Counted from the stretch's first letter, positions 1 through 8,445 are shown. The stretch is DNA of 14,187 nt from an uncultured Clostridia bacterium (GCA_947369305.1 CANBLA010000015.1:1-14187); one strand, 5' to 3'. The notes: a model not told the origin generated them from the sequence alone. Numbers and translations: made by a program.

Positions 1-1302
1 CACGCAGTCAAAGCCATAATACAGCGATAAATACGTATTGACTACACTACTGCTTGATGTTTCAATAAAGAAATTATCAATGTTGATTAAATCTTCTCTG
101 CGAATTTTGTCCATAAATAAAAACTTGCTTACAATGATATCTTTATCTCCATTTTTTCTGGCTTCTTCCAATTGTGCTGTTACTTTTATTTTGTAGGGCA
201 AAATATAGCGAATATCGGAATACGTAGTTGGAAGCATTCTAGCAAAAACTATCATGGTTGCTAGTATGGAAATTCCAAGGATTGTTTTTTTATATTTTGC
301 AAAATGTTGGACTAAAAAATTTACGTTAGTAGTTGCAATAATAAGAATTAATGCTTCATATGGCACAAAGCATCTTGGTGTAAAATAGCCCATTATGGCA
401 AATGGCATTGTTGCAATGATGCATGGTATAATAAAATATATGATTTGTTTTTTGATTAATTCTCTTTGTTTTAAAATTCCAACTGCAATCATTGAAATTG
501 CGGTTATTATAAGTTGTATTTTAATATCTTTGTAATTTCCTAAACAAGCTAGTGGCGAACCATTTTCGTTTACATCTAATGTGCTTCTGGCAAGGTTTCC
601 GGGCGCTATGATAGTAAGGATACTTCCGATTGCGAAAAGCAAAATACTACTTAAGAAAAAGATTTTATCTGATTTTGTAGATTTCCAGACTTTTTTGATT
701 TGTGCTAAAAATACAATTCCTAAAAAAGACCCACCGACAAATGCCATGACTTCATGGGAAAATCCAATCAAAAGTCCAGCGATTGCCAATAAAATTTTCT
801 GCCATTTTTTTAGGGGATGGTTTTCCACAAAATAGCCATAAAAGTTGTATAAATAGATGATTAGTGCTGTACTTGTCCATAAATAATTTAAACTTCCGCT
901 AATCCAAGCAAACTTTTCGCCAAACATTTTGCCATAGACGTAAAATCCAAAGGCTAAAATGAGCGATAAATAGGAAGTTTTACGTGTTATGAATTTAGCA
1001 ATGTAGTGTAGGAGTACTAAAAATAGTATGGTGTTGATGATTTTGAAAAATATTGTGCTGGTGGTCATGAAAATTCCGATTAATAGATGTGGTATGATGC
1101 GACCTGTCCAGCTTGTGTATAAATAGTTTGTAGCTCTTCCAATTTCTGAAAAAGAGGTAATTTTTAGATCGTCTCCTGCTACAACGCGGGCATAGCTATA
1201 ATCGTCTGGGCTAAGTAGGGTAGAAATATTTAAGGTTAACATACAAAACGCGATAGCGATTAGAAGTAATGCTATCGGCCAATTTTTCTTTAACTTTTCC
1301 AT
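1..1302 (-). CDS. DUF6056-like polytopic membrane protein, C-terminus beyond window
   Basis: The frame is open for 434 codons from ATG 1302 to the left edge, so the gene is partial. It starts with a short basic N-terminus (MEKLKKNW) and a membrane segment at about residues 9-27, then a SPDDYSYAR stretch and an SWTGRIIPHLL stretch. That DD(Y/F) plus W-x-GR pattern is what I associate with the DUF6056 family of multi-spanning, GT-C-like proteins of unknown function. Several further hydrophobic helices follow, with a soluble stretch after about residue 375. A GGAAG ribosome binding site lies five bases before the ATG, next to the end of the Nudix gene 10 bases upstream, so the two are co-transcribed. 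Five CGG triplets occur, none in frame. A role in cell-surface glycan assembly is possible but is inferred only from the membrane topology. Confidence 0.8.
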   Translation of the reverse strand, partial: MEKLKKNWPIALLLIAIAFCMLTLNISTLLSPDDYSYARVVAGDDLKITSFSEIGRATNYLYTSWTGRIIPHLLIGIFMTTSTIFFKIINTILFLVLLHYIAKFITRKTSYLSLILAFGFYVYGKMFGEKFAWISGSLNYLWTSTALIIYLYNFYGYFVENHPLKKWQKILLAIAGLLIGFSHEVMAFVGGSFLGIVFLAQIKKVWKSTKSDKIFFLSSILLFAIGSILTIIAPGNLARSTLDVNENGSPLACLGNYKDIKIQLIITAISMIAVGILKQRELIKKQIIYFIIPCIIATMPFAIMGYFTPRCFVPYEALILIIATTNVNFLVQHFAKYKKTILGISILATMIVFARMLPTTYSDIRYILPYKIKVTAQLEEARKNGDKDIIVSKFLFMDKIRREDLINIDNFFIETSSSSVVNTYLSLYYGFDCV

Positions 1303-1312
1303 GGTTTCTTCC

Positions 1313-1738
1313 TTAATTTTTTAGTTTGTATTTTTGATAGTTTTTGACAGCCTCTTGGGTTGTAATGGTAATTTTGTCTGGCAAATGATCAAGCGAAAAC
1401 CATTGCATATCAAGATGTTTGGCTGGTTCCATAATTTGTGGCTCACCGGCTACAATTTTGCACAAAAAGCTTGGTGAAACCCAATGTCTTTCTTCGTTTT
1501 TTATGATATGATCGCAAATTCCCAACAAATCAACAACACGTACTTCCACTCCAATTTCTTCTTTCACTTCTCTTTTGACAGCCTCTTCAAAGGTTTCAAA
1601 CAATTCTAGCTTGCCACCCGGAATAGACCAATATTCTTTTTCTGGAGCTTTGTTTCTCAGTTGCAATAACAATTCATTTTTCTCATTTAAAATAACTGCT
1701 CCACAGCCAACGCCGATGTAATCTTTACCTTGAATCAT
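1313..1738 (-). CDS. Nudix hydrolase (NUDT15/MutT-like)
   Basis: A 141-residue protein, the usual size for a single Nudix domain, which hydrolyses nucleoside diphosphates linked to another moiety. The full Nudix box G-x5-E-x7-REUxEExGU is at residues 42-64 (G42, E48, R56-E57, E60-E61, G63). It follows WSIPGG, and an RHWVSPSF strand lies downstream. This arrangement resembles NUDT15-like nucleotide pyrophosphatases, but the substrate cannot be read from the sequence. The start ATG has an AGGAGG site whose first bases overlap the TAG stop of pyrF, so translation is probably coupled. A house-cleaning role beside pyrimidine biosynthesis is plausible but inferred. Confidence 0.92.
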   Translation of the reverse strand: MIQGKDYIGVGCGAVILNEKNELLLQLRNKAPEKEYWSIPGGKLELFETFEEAVKREVKEEIGVEVRVVDLLGICDHIIKNEERHWVSPSFLCKIVAGEPQIMEPAKHLDMQWFSLDHLPDKITITTQEAVKNYQKYKLKN

Positions 1739-1748
1739 CTTTTTCCTC

Positions 1749-2675
1749 CTATTTTTGAATCGCTCCGTTTAGTTCATCGCGCATGCGGATTGCTTCTGCG
1801 CGTGTGGCTTTAGCAAATTCTTCGTCTGAAAATTGGTCTTTCCAACGGTCAGATTTGTACGCACACATTAGGCTTCTGGAAGCATTGATAATTCCGCCTA
1901 AACCATTTTTATCGAAACCTAAGGCAATGTCCCCAGCTTTTCCTCCTTGTGCACCATAACCGGGTATTAGGAAAAATGTGTGTGGCATTTGCTCTCGAAG
2001 CGTTTTCAATTGTTCTGGATAGGTTGCTCCAACAACAGCCGCAATACTACTATAACCGTTTTCTCCAATTAACTGAGTTCCCCAATCTTCTACTAAATTG
2101 CCCATGGTTTCATAAATGGTTTTCCCGTTTTCTAGTTTTAAATCTTGTAATTCTCCTGAAGATGGATTAGAGGTTTTGACTAAAATGAAAATTCCTTTGT
2201 TATATTTTTTGCAGTCTTCAATAAATGGCTTAACACAGTCTGTCCCAAAATAAGCATTGACGGTGATAAAGTCAATATAATCTAGTCCATATAATTTATC
2301 TTCTACTTTGGTCTTTCCAATATAAGCATTGGAATAACTTTCCGCTGTTGACCCAATGTCACCTCTTTTGGCGTCGACAATGACAACCATGTTTTTTTGT
2401 TTAGCATATTGACAAGTTTCTTGGAAACATTTTATTCCATCAAGTCCAAAAGCTTCATAAAACGCCATTTGGGGTTTTACAGCTGGAATAATATCACAAA
2501 CACTGTCTATTATGGCTTTGTTATAAACTAAAATTCCTTCACAAATTTTTTCTATGCTTCCACTATAGGCTTGTTTGATGCAGTTTGGTAACATGTCATA
2601 TCTTGGGTCAAGTCCTATAACGGTTGGATTATTGGTTTGTTTGATTTTTTCAATTAATTCATCAATTGCATTCAT
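1749..2675 (-). CDS. pyrF: Orotidine 5'-phosphate decarboxylase, type 2
   Basis: Catalyses the last step of de novo UMP synthesis, decarboxylating OMP in the cytoplasm. At 308 residues it matches the longer type 2 subfamily (about 270-310) rather than the E. coli form of about 240. Conserved parts are GLDPR (21-25), AVKPQMAFYE (65-74), the catalytic DAKRGDIGST (101-110, with D101, K103 and D106) and the phosphate-binding LIPGYGAQGG near 236-245. It lies downstream of pyrC but has its own promoter candidate in the 137-base gap. The Nudix and DUF6056-like genes follow with about 10-base spacing. The start is preceded by a GAGAGG site. In-frame CGG is absent, though CGG occurs in other phases about seven times. 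Confidence 0.96.
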   Translation of the reverse strand: MNAIDELIEKIKQTNNPTVIGLDPRYDMLPNCIKQAYSGSIEKICEGILVYNKAIIDSVCDIIPAVKPQMAFYEAFGLDGIKCFQETCQYAKQKNMVVIVDAKRGDIGSTAESYSNAYIGKTKVEDKLYGLDYIDFITVNAYFGTDCVKPFIEDCKKYNKGIFILVKTSNPSSGELQDLKLENGKTIYETMGNLVEDWGTQLIGENGYSSIAAVVGATYPEQLKTLREQMPHTFFLIPGYGAQGGKAGDIALGFDKNGLGGIINASRSLMCAYKSDRWKDQFSDEEFAKATRAEAIRMRDELNGAIQK

Positions 2676-2707
2676 TGTTTTTTCCTCTCTTTTTTACATT
2701 ATCTATT

Positions 2708-2736
2708 TTTATATCATATTTTCTTTAAAATTTCAA
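2708..2736 (-). promoter_or_regulatory. Promoter candidate for pyrF
   Basis: On the minus strand: TTGAAA at 2736-2731, a 17-base spacer, and TATAAA at 2713-2708 preceded by TG (extended -10). Transcription would start near 2701, giving a leader of about 25 bases. The region is very AT-rich, so a chance match is possible. Confidence 0.55.
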
Positions 2737-2812
2737 TTATTTTCAAAACAATATTTCAAATTATCTTGCTTTTTTCCAAAAAACGTTAATATGCTTAAAC
2801 TTTCATTTTCTA

Positions 2813-4105
2813 TTATGCAATTTCCGTATCATTCACGTCATATTTCACATCACCCGATACAATTGTATATTGCACTTTTCCCTGCAATTTTTTACCAATC
2901 CAAGGTGTATTTTTTGATTTCGAAACGATGCTTTTTTCTTCATATGTATATACTTCATTTGGATCAAAAATTGTTAAATCAGCAATAGCTCCTTCTTTTA
3001 TTTCTCCACGGTCAATTTTTAAAATTTTCGCTGGATTATAAGACATCAATCTTACCATATCCAAATAAGAAATATATCCTGTTACTACAAGATTTGTAAT
3101 CGTTGTTGCCAAAGCTGTTTCAAATCCAATAATTCCGTTCGGTGCAGTTGCCAAACCTTTGGCTTTTTCTTCTTTGGCATGTGGTGCATGGTCTGTAATA
3201 ATATTATCAATTGTGCCATCTTTTAGAGCCTCGATAATAGCTTGTCTATCCTCTTCTTCTCGTAATGGAGGATTCATTTTTGCATTACTACCTGAAGTTT
3301 TTACTTCTTCGACTGTAAAACTATAATAATGTGGACAAGTTTCGCAAGTTACTTTAACTCCTCTTGCCTTTGCATCTCTTACCAAAGCTACTGTTCCTTT
3401 TGTGCTAATGTGACAAATATGAGCATGGCTATTATTCGTACTTGCAATTACAATTTCACGTGCTGCCATAATTTCTTCTGCCTCTGGATAGACACCTTGT
3501 ACACCAAGTTCTTCTGCTACTTTTCCGCTATTTATCGCCCCTGCTCCTACAAATTTGTCTTCACAATGAGATGACACAAAAGTACCTAATTTATCTGCTT
3601 CTATCACTGCATTTCTCATATGTAATGAATTAGTAAGGGGAATGCCATCATCAGAAAAGGCAATTGCCCCTGCTTCCAATTGAGCTGGCATATCAACTAA
3701 TTCTTCTCCTTTTTCGCCTTTCGTGACACTAGAATATGGAAGTATATTACATAAATTTACTCGTTTTGCTTCATCAATAATTCTTTTCAAAACTTCTGGA
3801 TTGTCTGGTGTTGGATTGGTATTAGGCATTGGACAAATAGTTGTAAATCCGCCCTTTACAGCACTTTTCGAGCCAGTCTCAATAGTTTCTTTATGCTCTC
3901 CTCCTGGCTCTCTTAAATGGCAATGCATATCAATCATTCCCGGCATAATATACAAACCTTCACAATCAATGATTTTATCAGCTTGTGTATCCATCCTCTT
4001 TTCAATCTTTTGGATTTTGTTATTCTCTATTAAAACATCTAATTTTTCTTCTGTTTTACTTGCATAATCAATGACAGTTCCATTTTTTAATAAAATACTA
4101 CTCAT
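2813..4105 (-). CDS. pyrC: Dihydroorotase, class I
   Basis: Interconverts carbamoyl-aspartate and dihydroorotate in de novo pyrimidine synthesis. The 430-residue amidohydrolase carries the metal-binding HCH at residues 61-63, the SDDG motif at 151-154 (D153 takes the bridging-ligand place seen in class I enzymes), H180, H232 in CHIST, and D305 in TDHAPH. I chose ATG 4105 over a TTG at 4126 because AGGAGG lies five bases before the ATG and inside the longer reading. Other pyr genes are not in the window. A good promoter lies directly upstream, and I see no PyrR-type attenuator. Confidence 0.96.
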   Translation of the reverse strand: MSSILLKNGTVIDYASKTEEKLDVLIENNKIQKIEKRMDTQADKIIDCEGLYIMPGMIDMHCHLREPGGEHKETIETGSKSAVKGGFTTICPMPNTNPTPDNPEVLKRIIDEAKRVNLCNILPYSSVTKGEKGEELVDMPAQLEAGAIAFSDDGIPLTNSLHMRNAVIEADKLGTFVSSHCEDKFVGAGAINSGKVAEELGVQGVYPEAEEIMAAREIVIASTNNSHAHICHISTKGTVALVRDAKARGVKVTCETCPHYYSFTVEEVKTSGSNAKMNPPLREEEDRQAIIEALKDGTIDNIITDHAPHAKEEKAKGLATAPNGIIGFETALATTITNLVVTGYISYLDMVRLMSYNPAKILKIDRGEIKEGAIADLTIFDPNEVYTYEEKSIVSKSKNTPWIGKKLQGKVQYTIVSGDVKYDVNDTEIA

Positions 4106-4134
4106 ATCTTCCTCCTCGTTATTCAATTAATGGT

Positions 4135-4163
4135 ATTGTATCATGAGATGGTTTATTTTTCAA
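4135..4163 (-). promoter_or_regulatory. Promoter for pyrC
   Basis: TTGAAA at 4163-4158, a 17-base spacer and TACAAT at 4140-4135, with TG one base upstream of the -10. Transcription would start near 4128, about 23 bases before the pyrC start codon. This separates pyrC from the sortase that ends at 4182. Confidence 0.65.
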
Positions 4164-4181
4164 CCTTTAATTTTATGTTTT

Positions 4182-4808
4182 TTAAGTTTTACTTGCTCGT
4201 ACAATTAATCGTTTACCATTTGTGTTGTCACATGTAATAAGGGTTAAATCATATTTTTTTATTGCTTTTAAACAGGAAAAATCGTTTGCTTGAACTTTAT
4301 ATTTATCATATACAACATATTGATAATTTTTTCCATTCAAATCGCTCAAATATATACTATCTCCTTTATTTAAGTTATCTAATTTGCTGAAAAAACGACT
4401 ATCATTATAATTATGTCCTGCAATACAAATATTCCCTTTCTCATGAAAATCAACTCCATAAAATTTACATGGCAAAATTTTTAATAATTCATCATTACAT
4501 TCATTAAATACACTATAATCCAGATTAATTTTAGGAATGATAATCTTTCCGAAGTATCTATTTTGATTTATTTGCTGAGCTTTCGTCGTTCTTTGAGTTT
4601 GATATACTGTCTCTAACTCAAATGCTTGATTAACAACTTGCGACACTTTTTGAATTTCCTGTTCATCTTTCCATTTTTTTGCACAATACAAACCTAAAAA
4701 AATTAGAACCAAAACAGAAATAATGAATTGGAGCTTAAAAAATTTTTTATGTAATTTATTTTCTTTTCTTATCATGATAATTTGATTCATAATTTTATTA
4801 TTGGCCAC
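4182..4808 (-). CDS. Sortase, membrane-anchored transpeptidase
   Basis: Sortases cleave a sorting signal and attach surface proteins to the cell wall or to pilins. Read from a GTG at 4808 it has 208 residues: a basic N-terminus, one membrane helix at about 27-43, a linker, then the sortase barrel. Catalytic residues are visible: H132 in AGHNY, C193 in LTLITC, and R200 seven residues later. The LTLITCD sequence and type II-like topology are closest to class A/D enzymes, but I cannot fix the class. The start is uncertain: no Shine-Dalgarno stands before the GTG or before the ATG at 4790, and an in-frame TAG sits two codons before the GTG. No LPxTG-like substrate is encoded nearby. A terminator-like hairpin lies only about 25 bases upstream. 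Confidence 0.88.
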   Translation of the reverse strand: MANNKIMNQIIMIRKENKLHKKFFKLQFIISVLVLIFLGLYCAKKWKDEQEIQKVSQVVNQAFELETVYQTQRTTKAQQINQNRYFGKIIIPKINLDYSVFNECNDELLKILPCKFYGVDFHEKGNICIAGHNYNDSRFFSKLDNLNKGDSIYLSDLNGKNYQYVVYDKYKVQANDFSCLKAIKKYDLTLITCDNTNGKRLIVRASKT

Positions 4809-4830
4809 AATCTAATTTTTATTCTAAAAC

Positions 4831-4876
4831 GAAAAAACCTCAAATTACACATTCCATTAAAAGGTAATTCAAGGTT
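4831..4876 (-). terminator. Intrinsic terminator between ackA and the sortase gene
   Basis: On the minus strand, arms at 4876-4864 and 4848-4836 pair over 13 positions (two G-U pairs) around a 15-base loop and run straight into a T tract at 4837-4832. It ends the pta-ackA transcript but also sits immediately before the sortase start, so it could act as an attenuator. Confidence 0.75.
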
Positions 4877-4880
4877 TTAA

Positions 4881-4903
4881 AAGCTCTTACCAAAAGAGAG
4901 CTT
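4881..4903 (-). other. Hairpin upstream of the ackA terminator
   Basis: Perfect seven-base arms at 4881-4887 and 4897-4903 with a nine-base loop. A small TTGC/GCAA hairpin (4902-4914) abuts it. It lies between the ackA stop and the terminator. It may be an accessory terminator or part of a structured leader for the sortase gene. Confidence 0.5.
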
Positions 4904-4933
4904 GCTTTTCGCAAATTTTACATTTATTCAAAA

Positions 4934-6139
4934 TTAATCCAAATATTTTTCAACAATTTCCTTCGTATCGCGTGCAATCATCAATTCTTCATCCGTTGGA
5001 ATAACAAAAACTTTTATTTTTGAGTTTTCTGTTGAAATCTCAACTTCTTCCCCTCGACAATTATTTGCCTTTTCATCAATCTCAACACCCATGAATCTTA
5101 ATTTTTCACAAATTCCTTTTCGGATATTGATTTGATTTTCACCAATCCCAGCTGTAAATACAATTACATCGATTCCTTGCATCGAAACAGCATAACGTGC
5201 AATATATTCCGCTACTGTATGGTTATAAAAGTCAATTGCCAAAGTTGCTCTTTCGTTACCTTCTGCTTTAGCCATTTCCACATCTCTAAAGTCAGGACTA
5301 ATACCAGAAATACCAAGTACACCCGATTCTTTGTTTAAAATATTGTTAATTTCCTCTTTTGATTTACCCAAAGTATCCATCAAATATCCAACAATCGAAG
5401 GATCCATATCACCACATCTTGCACACATGGCGATACCCCCTAGGGGTGTCAATCCCATACTTGTATTAACAGATTTTCCACCATCAACAGCGCAAAGAGA
5501 AGCCCCTTGCCCTAAATGACAAGTTACAATTTTCAAATTTTCAATATTTCTTTCTATAACTTCAGCAACTCTTCTGGATACAAATTTATGGCTTGTTCCA
5601 TGGAATCCATATTTACGAATTTTATATTTTTCATAATATTCATAAGGAAGTGGATAAATATAATTTTCTTTTGGCATCGTTTGATGAAATGCAGTATCAA
5701 AAACAGCCACCATTGGGGTATCTTTCATTTGTTTTTGACATGCCTCAATTCCCAATAAACAGGCTGGATTATGAAGTGGTGCAAGTGGAATACATTCTTT
5801 AATTTGCTCAATTACTTCATCCGTAATTAGTACAGAACTACTAAATTTTTCTCCTCCATGAACCAAACGATGTCCAACTGCATCAATCTCGTTCAAATCA
5901 TGAATCACACCATACTGTTCACCAGTAAGCAAATCCTCCATTACAAATTTCAAAGCTAAATCATGATTTTCTACTGGATGCTCAATTCTAATCTTTTCTC
6001 CATTTTGCTTAATTGTTACAAAAGAGTTATCCTGTCCAATTCTTTCATACGTTCCTTTTGTAATTACTTCTTCCTTTTCCATATCCATTAACTGATATTT
6101 CAAAGAACTACTTCCACAATTCAAAACCAAAATTTTCAT
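4934..6139 (-). CDS. ackA: Acetate kinase
   Basis: Converts acetyl phosphate and ADP to acetate and ATP; with pta it forms the acetogenic energy-conserving pathway. The 401-residue protein has the family's residues at their standard numbers: N7 in LNCGSSS, R91 in GHRLVHGG, D148 in VFDTAFHQ, H180 in GFHGTSH, R241, and the FTAGIGENQ motif. Two variations stand out: position 211, usually N in HLGNG, is Q, and the TRSGD motif reads ARCGD. The ATG at 6139 was chosen because AAGGAG lies seven bases upstream; an in-frame extension to 6178 has no such site and overlaps pta. It follows pta by 17 bases and shares its promoter. Confidence 0.97.
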   Translation of the reverse strand: MKILVLNCGSSSLKYQLMDMEKEEVITKGTYERIGQDNSFVTIKQNGEKIRIEHPVENHDLALKFVMEDLLTGEQYGVIHDLNEIDAVGHRLVHGGEKFSSSVLITDEVIEQIKECIPLAPLHNPACLLGIEACQKQMKDTPMVAVFDTAFHQTMPKENYIYPLPYEYYEKYKIRKYGFHGTSHKFVSRRVAEVIERNIENLKIVTCHLGQGASLCAVDGGKSVNTSMGLTPLGGIAMCARCGDMDPSIVGYLMDTLGKSKEEINNILNKESGVLGISGISPDFRDVEMAKAEGNERATLAIDFYNHTVAEYIARYAVSMQGIDVIVFTAGIGENQINIRKGICEKLRFMGVEIDEKANNCRGEEVEISTENSKIKVFVIPTDEELMIARDTKEIVEKYLD

Positions 6140-6156
6140 AAATCTTCTCCTTTTTA

Positions 6157-7152
6157 TTATTTTCCGGCCTGCACACAAGTAATCGCAATTACTCCAGCTA
6201 CATCTTTAGCTGAACACCCTCTTGACAAATCATTAACAGGCTTTGCTATTCCTTGGCAAAGTGGTCCATATGCCTCTGCATTTGCCAATCTTTGTGTTAA
6301 TTTATAGCCAATATTTCCAGAGTCTAAATCTGGGAATATCAAAGTATTACACGTTCCAGCGACTTCACTTTCTGGCGCTTTTGACTTTGCAACTTCTGGT
6401 ACAATCGCACTATCTAGCTGGAATTCTCCATCTACCTTTAAATCAGGATATTTTTCTTTTATAATATTGGTGGCATCAATTACTTTTTGCGTTAATTCCG
6501 ATTTGGCACTTCCATAAGTCGAATAGGAAAGCATTCCAATCTTTGCTTGTGTTCCCACCAATTGTTCAAAACTTTCACTAGAAGACTTTGCAATTTCTGC
6601 TAATTCATGTGCTTCTGGATTTTCATTTAAGCCACAATCACTAAAGACAAATATTCCGTCTTGACCATATTGACAATTGGGCACAACCATTACAAAAAAA
6701 GCAGATACAAGTCTTGTATTTGGTGCTGTTTTTAAGATTTGAAGTGCTGGACGAAGTGTATCTGAAGTTGAATGAATGGCACCTGATACTAGCCCATCTG
6801 CTTCATTTTGCTTGACCATCATCATGCCAAAATAAACTTCATTTGAAATTAATTCCTTTGCTTTTTCGATTGTCATACCTTTATGTTTTCGTAGTTCATA
6901 GAAAAGATTGGCATATTCGTCGTGTTTTTCAGATGTTTTAGGATTGATAATCGTCGCTTTGGAAATATCAAAATGATTTTCTTTGGCTATCGCATTAATC
7001 TTATTTTCATCTCCCAAAAGAATAATGTTAGCATATTCTTCCTTTAAAGCAATCGATGTTGCTTCAATAATTCTTTTATCAGAGGCTTCTGGTAATACAA
7101 TTGTTTTTAAGTTTAATTTTGCTCTATTTTTGATATCTTCTATAAAACTCAT
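6157..7152 (-). CDS. pta: Phosphate acetyltransferase
   Basis: Converts acetyl-CoA and phosphate to acetyl phosphate and CoA. The 331 residues correspond to the short, catalytic-domain-only form. Family blocks visible are TIVLPEASDKRII near the N-terminus, GLVSGAIHSTSDTLRPALQ, VFSDCGLNENP, SYSTYGSAKS, and the C-terminal NTLIFPDLDSGNIGYKL and PVNDLSRG. The start ATG has an AGGAGG site four bases upstream, and a near-consensus promoter lies just behind it. It is the first gene of the pta-ackA operon. Confidence 0.97.
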   Translation of the reverse strand: MSFIEDIKNRAKLNLKTIVLPEASDKRIIEATSIALKEEYANIILLGDENKINAIAKENHFDISKATIINPKTSEKHDEYANLFYELRKHKGMTIEKAKELISNEVYFGMMMVKQNEADGLVSGAIHSTSDTLRPALQILKTAPNTRLVSAFFVMVVPNCQYGQDGIFVFSDCGLNENPEAHELAEIAKSSSESFEQLVGTQAKIGMLSYSTYGSAKSELTQKVIDATNIIKEKYPDLKVDGEFQLDSAIVPEVAKSKAPESEVAGTCNTLIFPDLDSGNIGYKLTQRLANAEAYGPLCQGIAKPVNDLSRGCSAKDVAGVIAITCVQAGK

Positions 7153-7179
7153 TTTCTCCTCCTTTTTACCACTTTTTGA

Positions 7180-7208
7180 ATTATATAAAATGTTTGTTAT
7201 AAAGTCAA
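7180..7208 (-). promoter_or_regulatory. Strong promoter for pta-ackA
   Basis: TTGACT at 7208-7203, a 17-base spacer and a perfect TATAAT at 7185-7180 on the minus strand. It lies just after the terminator of the upstream small gene. The predicted start near 7173 gives a leader of about 20 bases. Confidence 0.8.
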
Positions 7209-7212
7209 GATT

Positions 7213-7266
7213 TAAAAAAAGAAAAACTGTACTGATTTAACTTTAATTACCGTTATAATCAGTACA
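7213..7266 (-). terminator. Terminator of the cysteine-rich small gene
   Basis: Ten-base arms at 7266-7257 and 7237-7228 can extend inward with one bulged base. They are followed on the minus strand by TTTTTCTTTTTTT. It isolates the small gene (7279-7461) from the pta promoter. Confidence 0.75.
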
Positions 7267-7278
7267 ATTCTTACAAAC

Positions 7279-7461
7279 TTAATGGGAGATCACTTCATAT
7301 GCCGTATTTGCTCTGGCCGGCTGAATACAAAGGTTTTCCACTCCACAAAACGAACAACCTTTGCAACCTTCCCCAGAAATTTTGCGATACATACATATCG
7401 CCATTCTCTGTTTTCTCATAGCATTTACACCTCTTGGTTTTTTTCCCATTATTTCTGTCAT
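7279..7461 (-). CDS. Cysteine-rich 60-residue protein, function unknown
   Basis: I do not recognise this family. It is a 60-residue protein starting at ATG 7461, four bases after AGGAGG; an in-frame ATG 15 bases upstream lacks such a site. The N-terminal half is basic (KKPRG, RKQR). Five cysteines are at 23, 33, 36, 39 and 45, giving a C-x2-C-x2-C-x5-C cluster that could bind a metal or iron-sulfur cluster or be modified. It has its own extended -10 promoter and terminator, so it is a separate transcription unit between the methyltransferase and pta. A real gene is well supported by these signals; the role is open. Confidence 0.7.
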   Translation of the reverse strand: MTEIMGKKPRGVNAMRKQRMAICMYRKISGEGCKGCSFCGVENLCIQPARANTAYEVISH

Positions 7462-7502
7462 GATTCCTCCTATCAATCCTAAATTAATGTGTCAACTCAT
7501 AT

Positions 7503-7531
7503 ATTATACCACAAATTCACATAAATTACAA
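7503..7531 (-). promoter_or_regulatory. Promoter of the cysteine-rich small gene
   Basis: TTGTAA at 7531-7526, a 17-base spacer and TATAAT at 7508-7503 with TGG immediately before it (extended -10). The predicted start is near 7496, about 35 bases before the ATG. Confidence 0.65.
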
Positions 7532-7547
7532 GAGTCTTCAACTGTTT

Positions 7548-8409
7548 TTATTTTTCCCATTTTGCAAAAATACCACAAGGCAACACTAATTCTGAGTTTT
7601 TCATGGGAAGGCCTACTTCTCCAGATGTGATTTTTCCTGTTCTTCTTTTCAGTTTTAGACGTAAAATATTTTCTAAAACTTTGCTAGAAATCCCAGTTGT
7701 ATATGAATTAATTAAGAAAAATAATGGATTATCTGATAAAACTTTTTCACACAATTCTACTAAATCTGCAATTTTGTTTTCAAATTGCCAAACTTCACCG
7801 TTTTTCCCCCTTCCATAAGATGGTGGATCCATGATAATGGCATCATATTTGTTTCCACGTCTGATTTCTCTTTGGACAAATTTGACTACATCATCAATTA
7901 AAAATCGAACTGGTTTATCACTTAATCCAGAAGATTTTACGTTTTCTTTCGCCCAATCAGTCATTCCTTTTGAGCTGTCTACATGACAAACAGATGCACC
8001 AGCTGATAAACAAGCAACCGTTGCACCGCCCTGTATAGGCAAATAAATTCAGAACTTTAATGGGACAATTTTCTTGTTTAATTTTCGCCATCATCCAATC
8101 CCAATTGACTGCTTGCTCTGGAAAAAGTCCTGTATGTTTAAAACCCATTGGCTTAATATTAAATGTTAAATTTTTATAGTGAATTTGCCAATTGGGTGGA
8201 ATTTTTTTAGTAAATTTCCAACCACCTCCGCCAGAATTACTTCGATGATAGTGTGCATCTGCCATTTTCCATAATTCAGGAAATGTTTTTTCTTTCCAAA
8301 TAATTTGTGGATCTGGGCGAACTAACGTAATATTTTTCCAACTTTCTAACTTTTCGCCACTTGCCATATCTAATATTTCATAATCTTTCCAATTTCTTGC
8401 AATTTCCAC
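7548..8409 (-). CDS. RlmI-like SAM-dependent methyltransferase, read through one +1 shift at CGGT
   Basis: A class I SAM-dependent methyltransferase of the RlmI-like rRNA methyltransferase group. The start is GTG 8409 behind AGGAAG. The first frame gives residues 1-127, ending in LNLFAYTG, the first half of SAM-binding motif I. The next codon is CGG (8028-8026), and the unshifted frame then becomes unrelated and stops near 7957. Skipping that C continues GATVACLSAGAS, completing motif I, and runs to the stop at 7548 for 286 residues in all. DPPSYGRG, the substrate/catalytic motif, is in the second part; the RlmI-type cysteine motif is not evident. It is 36 bases after the small membrane peptide gene. 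It could be a pseudogene or carry a sequence error, but the break matches eight others in this window. Confidence 0.85.
8025..8028 (-). other. CGGT +1 shift site in the methyltransferase gene (Gly)
   Basis: Codons before and after are GGG and GCA. Reading the four bases as one glycine joins AYTG to GATVA inside SAM motif I. The unshifted frame is lost directly after this point. Confidence 0.85.
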
Positions 8410-8445
8410 CTTTACTTCCTTTCTAAAACTGGTGGAAAATAAAAT

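Noticed and set aside
2575..2988. 137-codon plus-strand frame over the pyrC-pyrF gap
   Set aside because: It is a Phe/Ile-rich antisense shadow of pyrF and pyrC with no ribosome binding site.
5201..5250. Acetate kinase Q211 and the ARCGD variant as evidence of lost activity
   Set aside because: All principal catalytic residues (N7, R91, D148, H180, R241) are present, and conservative variants at these sites probably remain active.
7548..8042. Separate gene starting at an in-frame ATG at 8042
   Set aside because: That ATG comes from a different frame of the upstream coding sequence and has no ribosome site; the segment is the second half of the methyltransferase.
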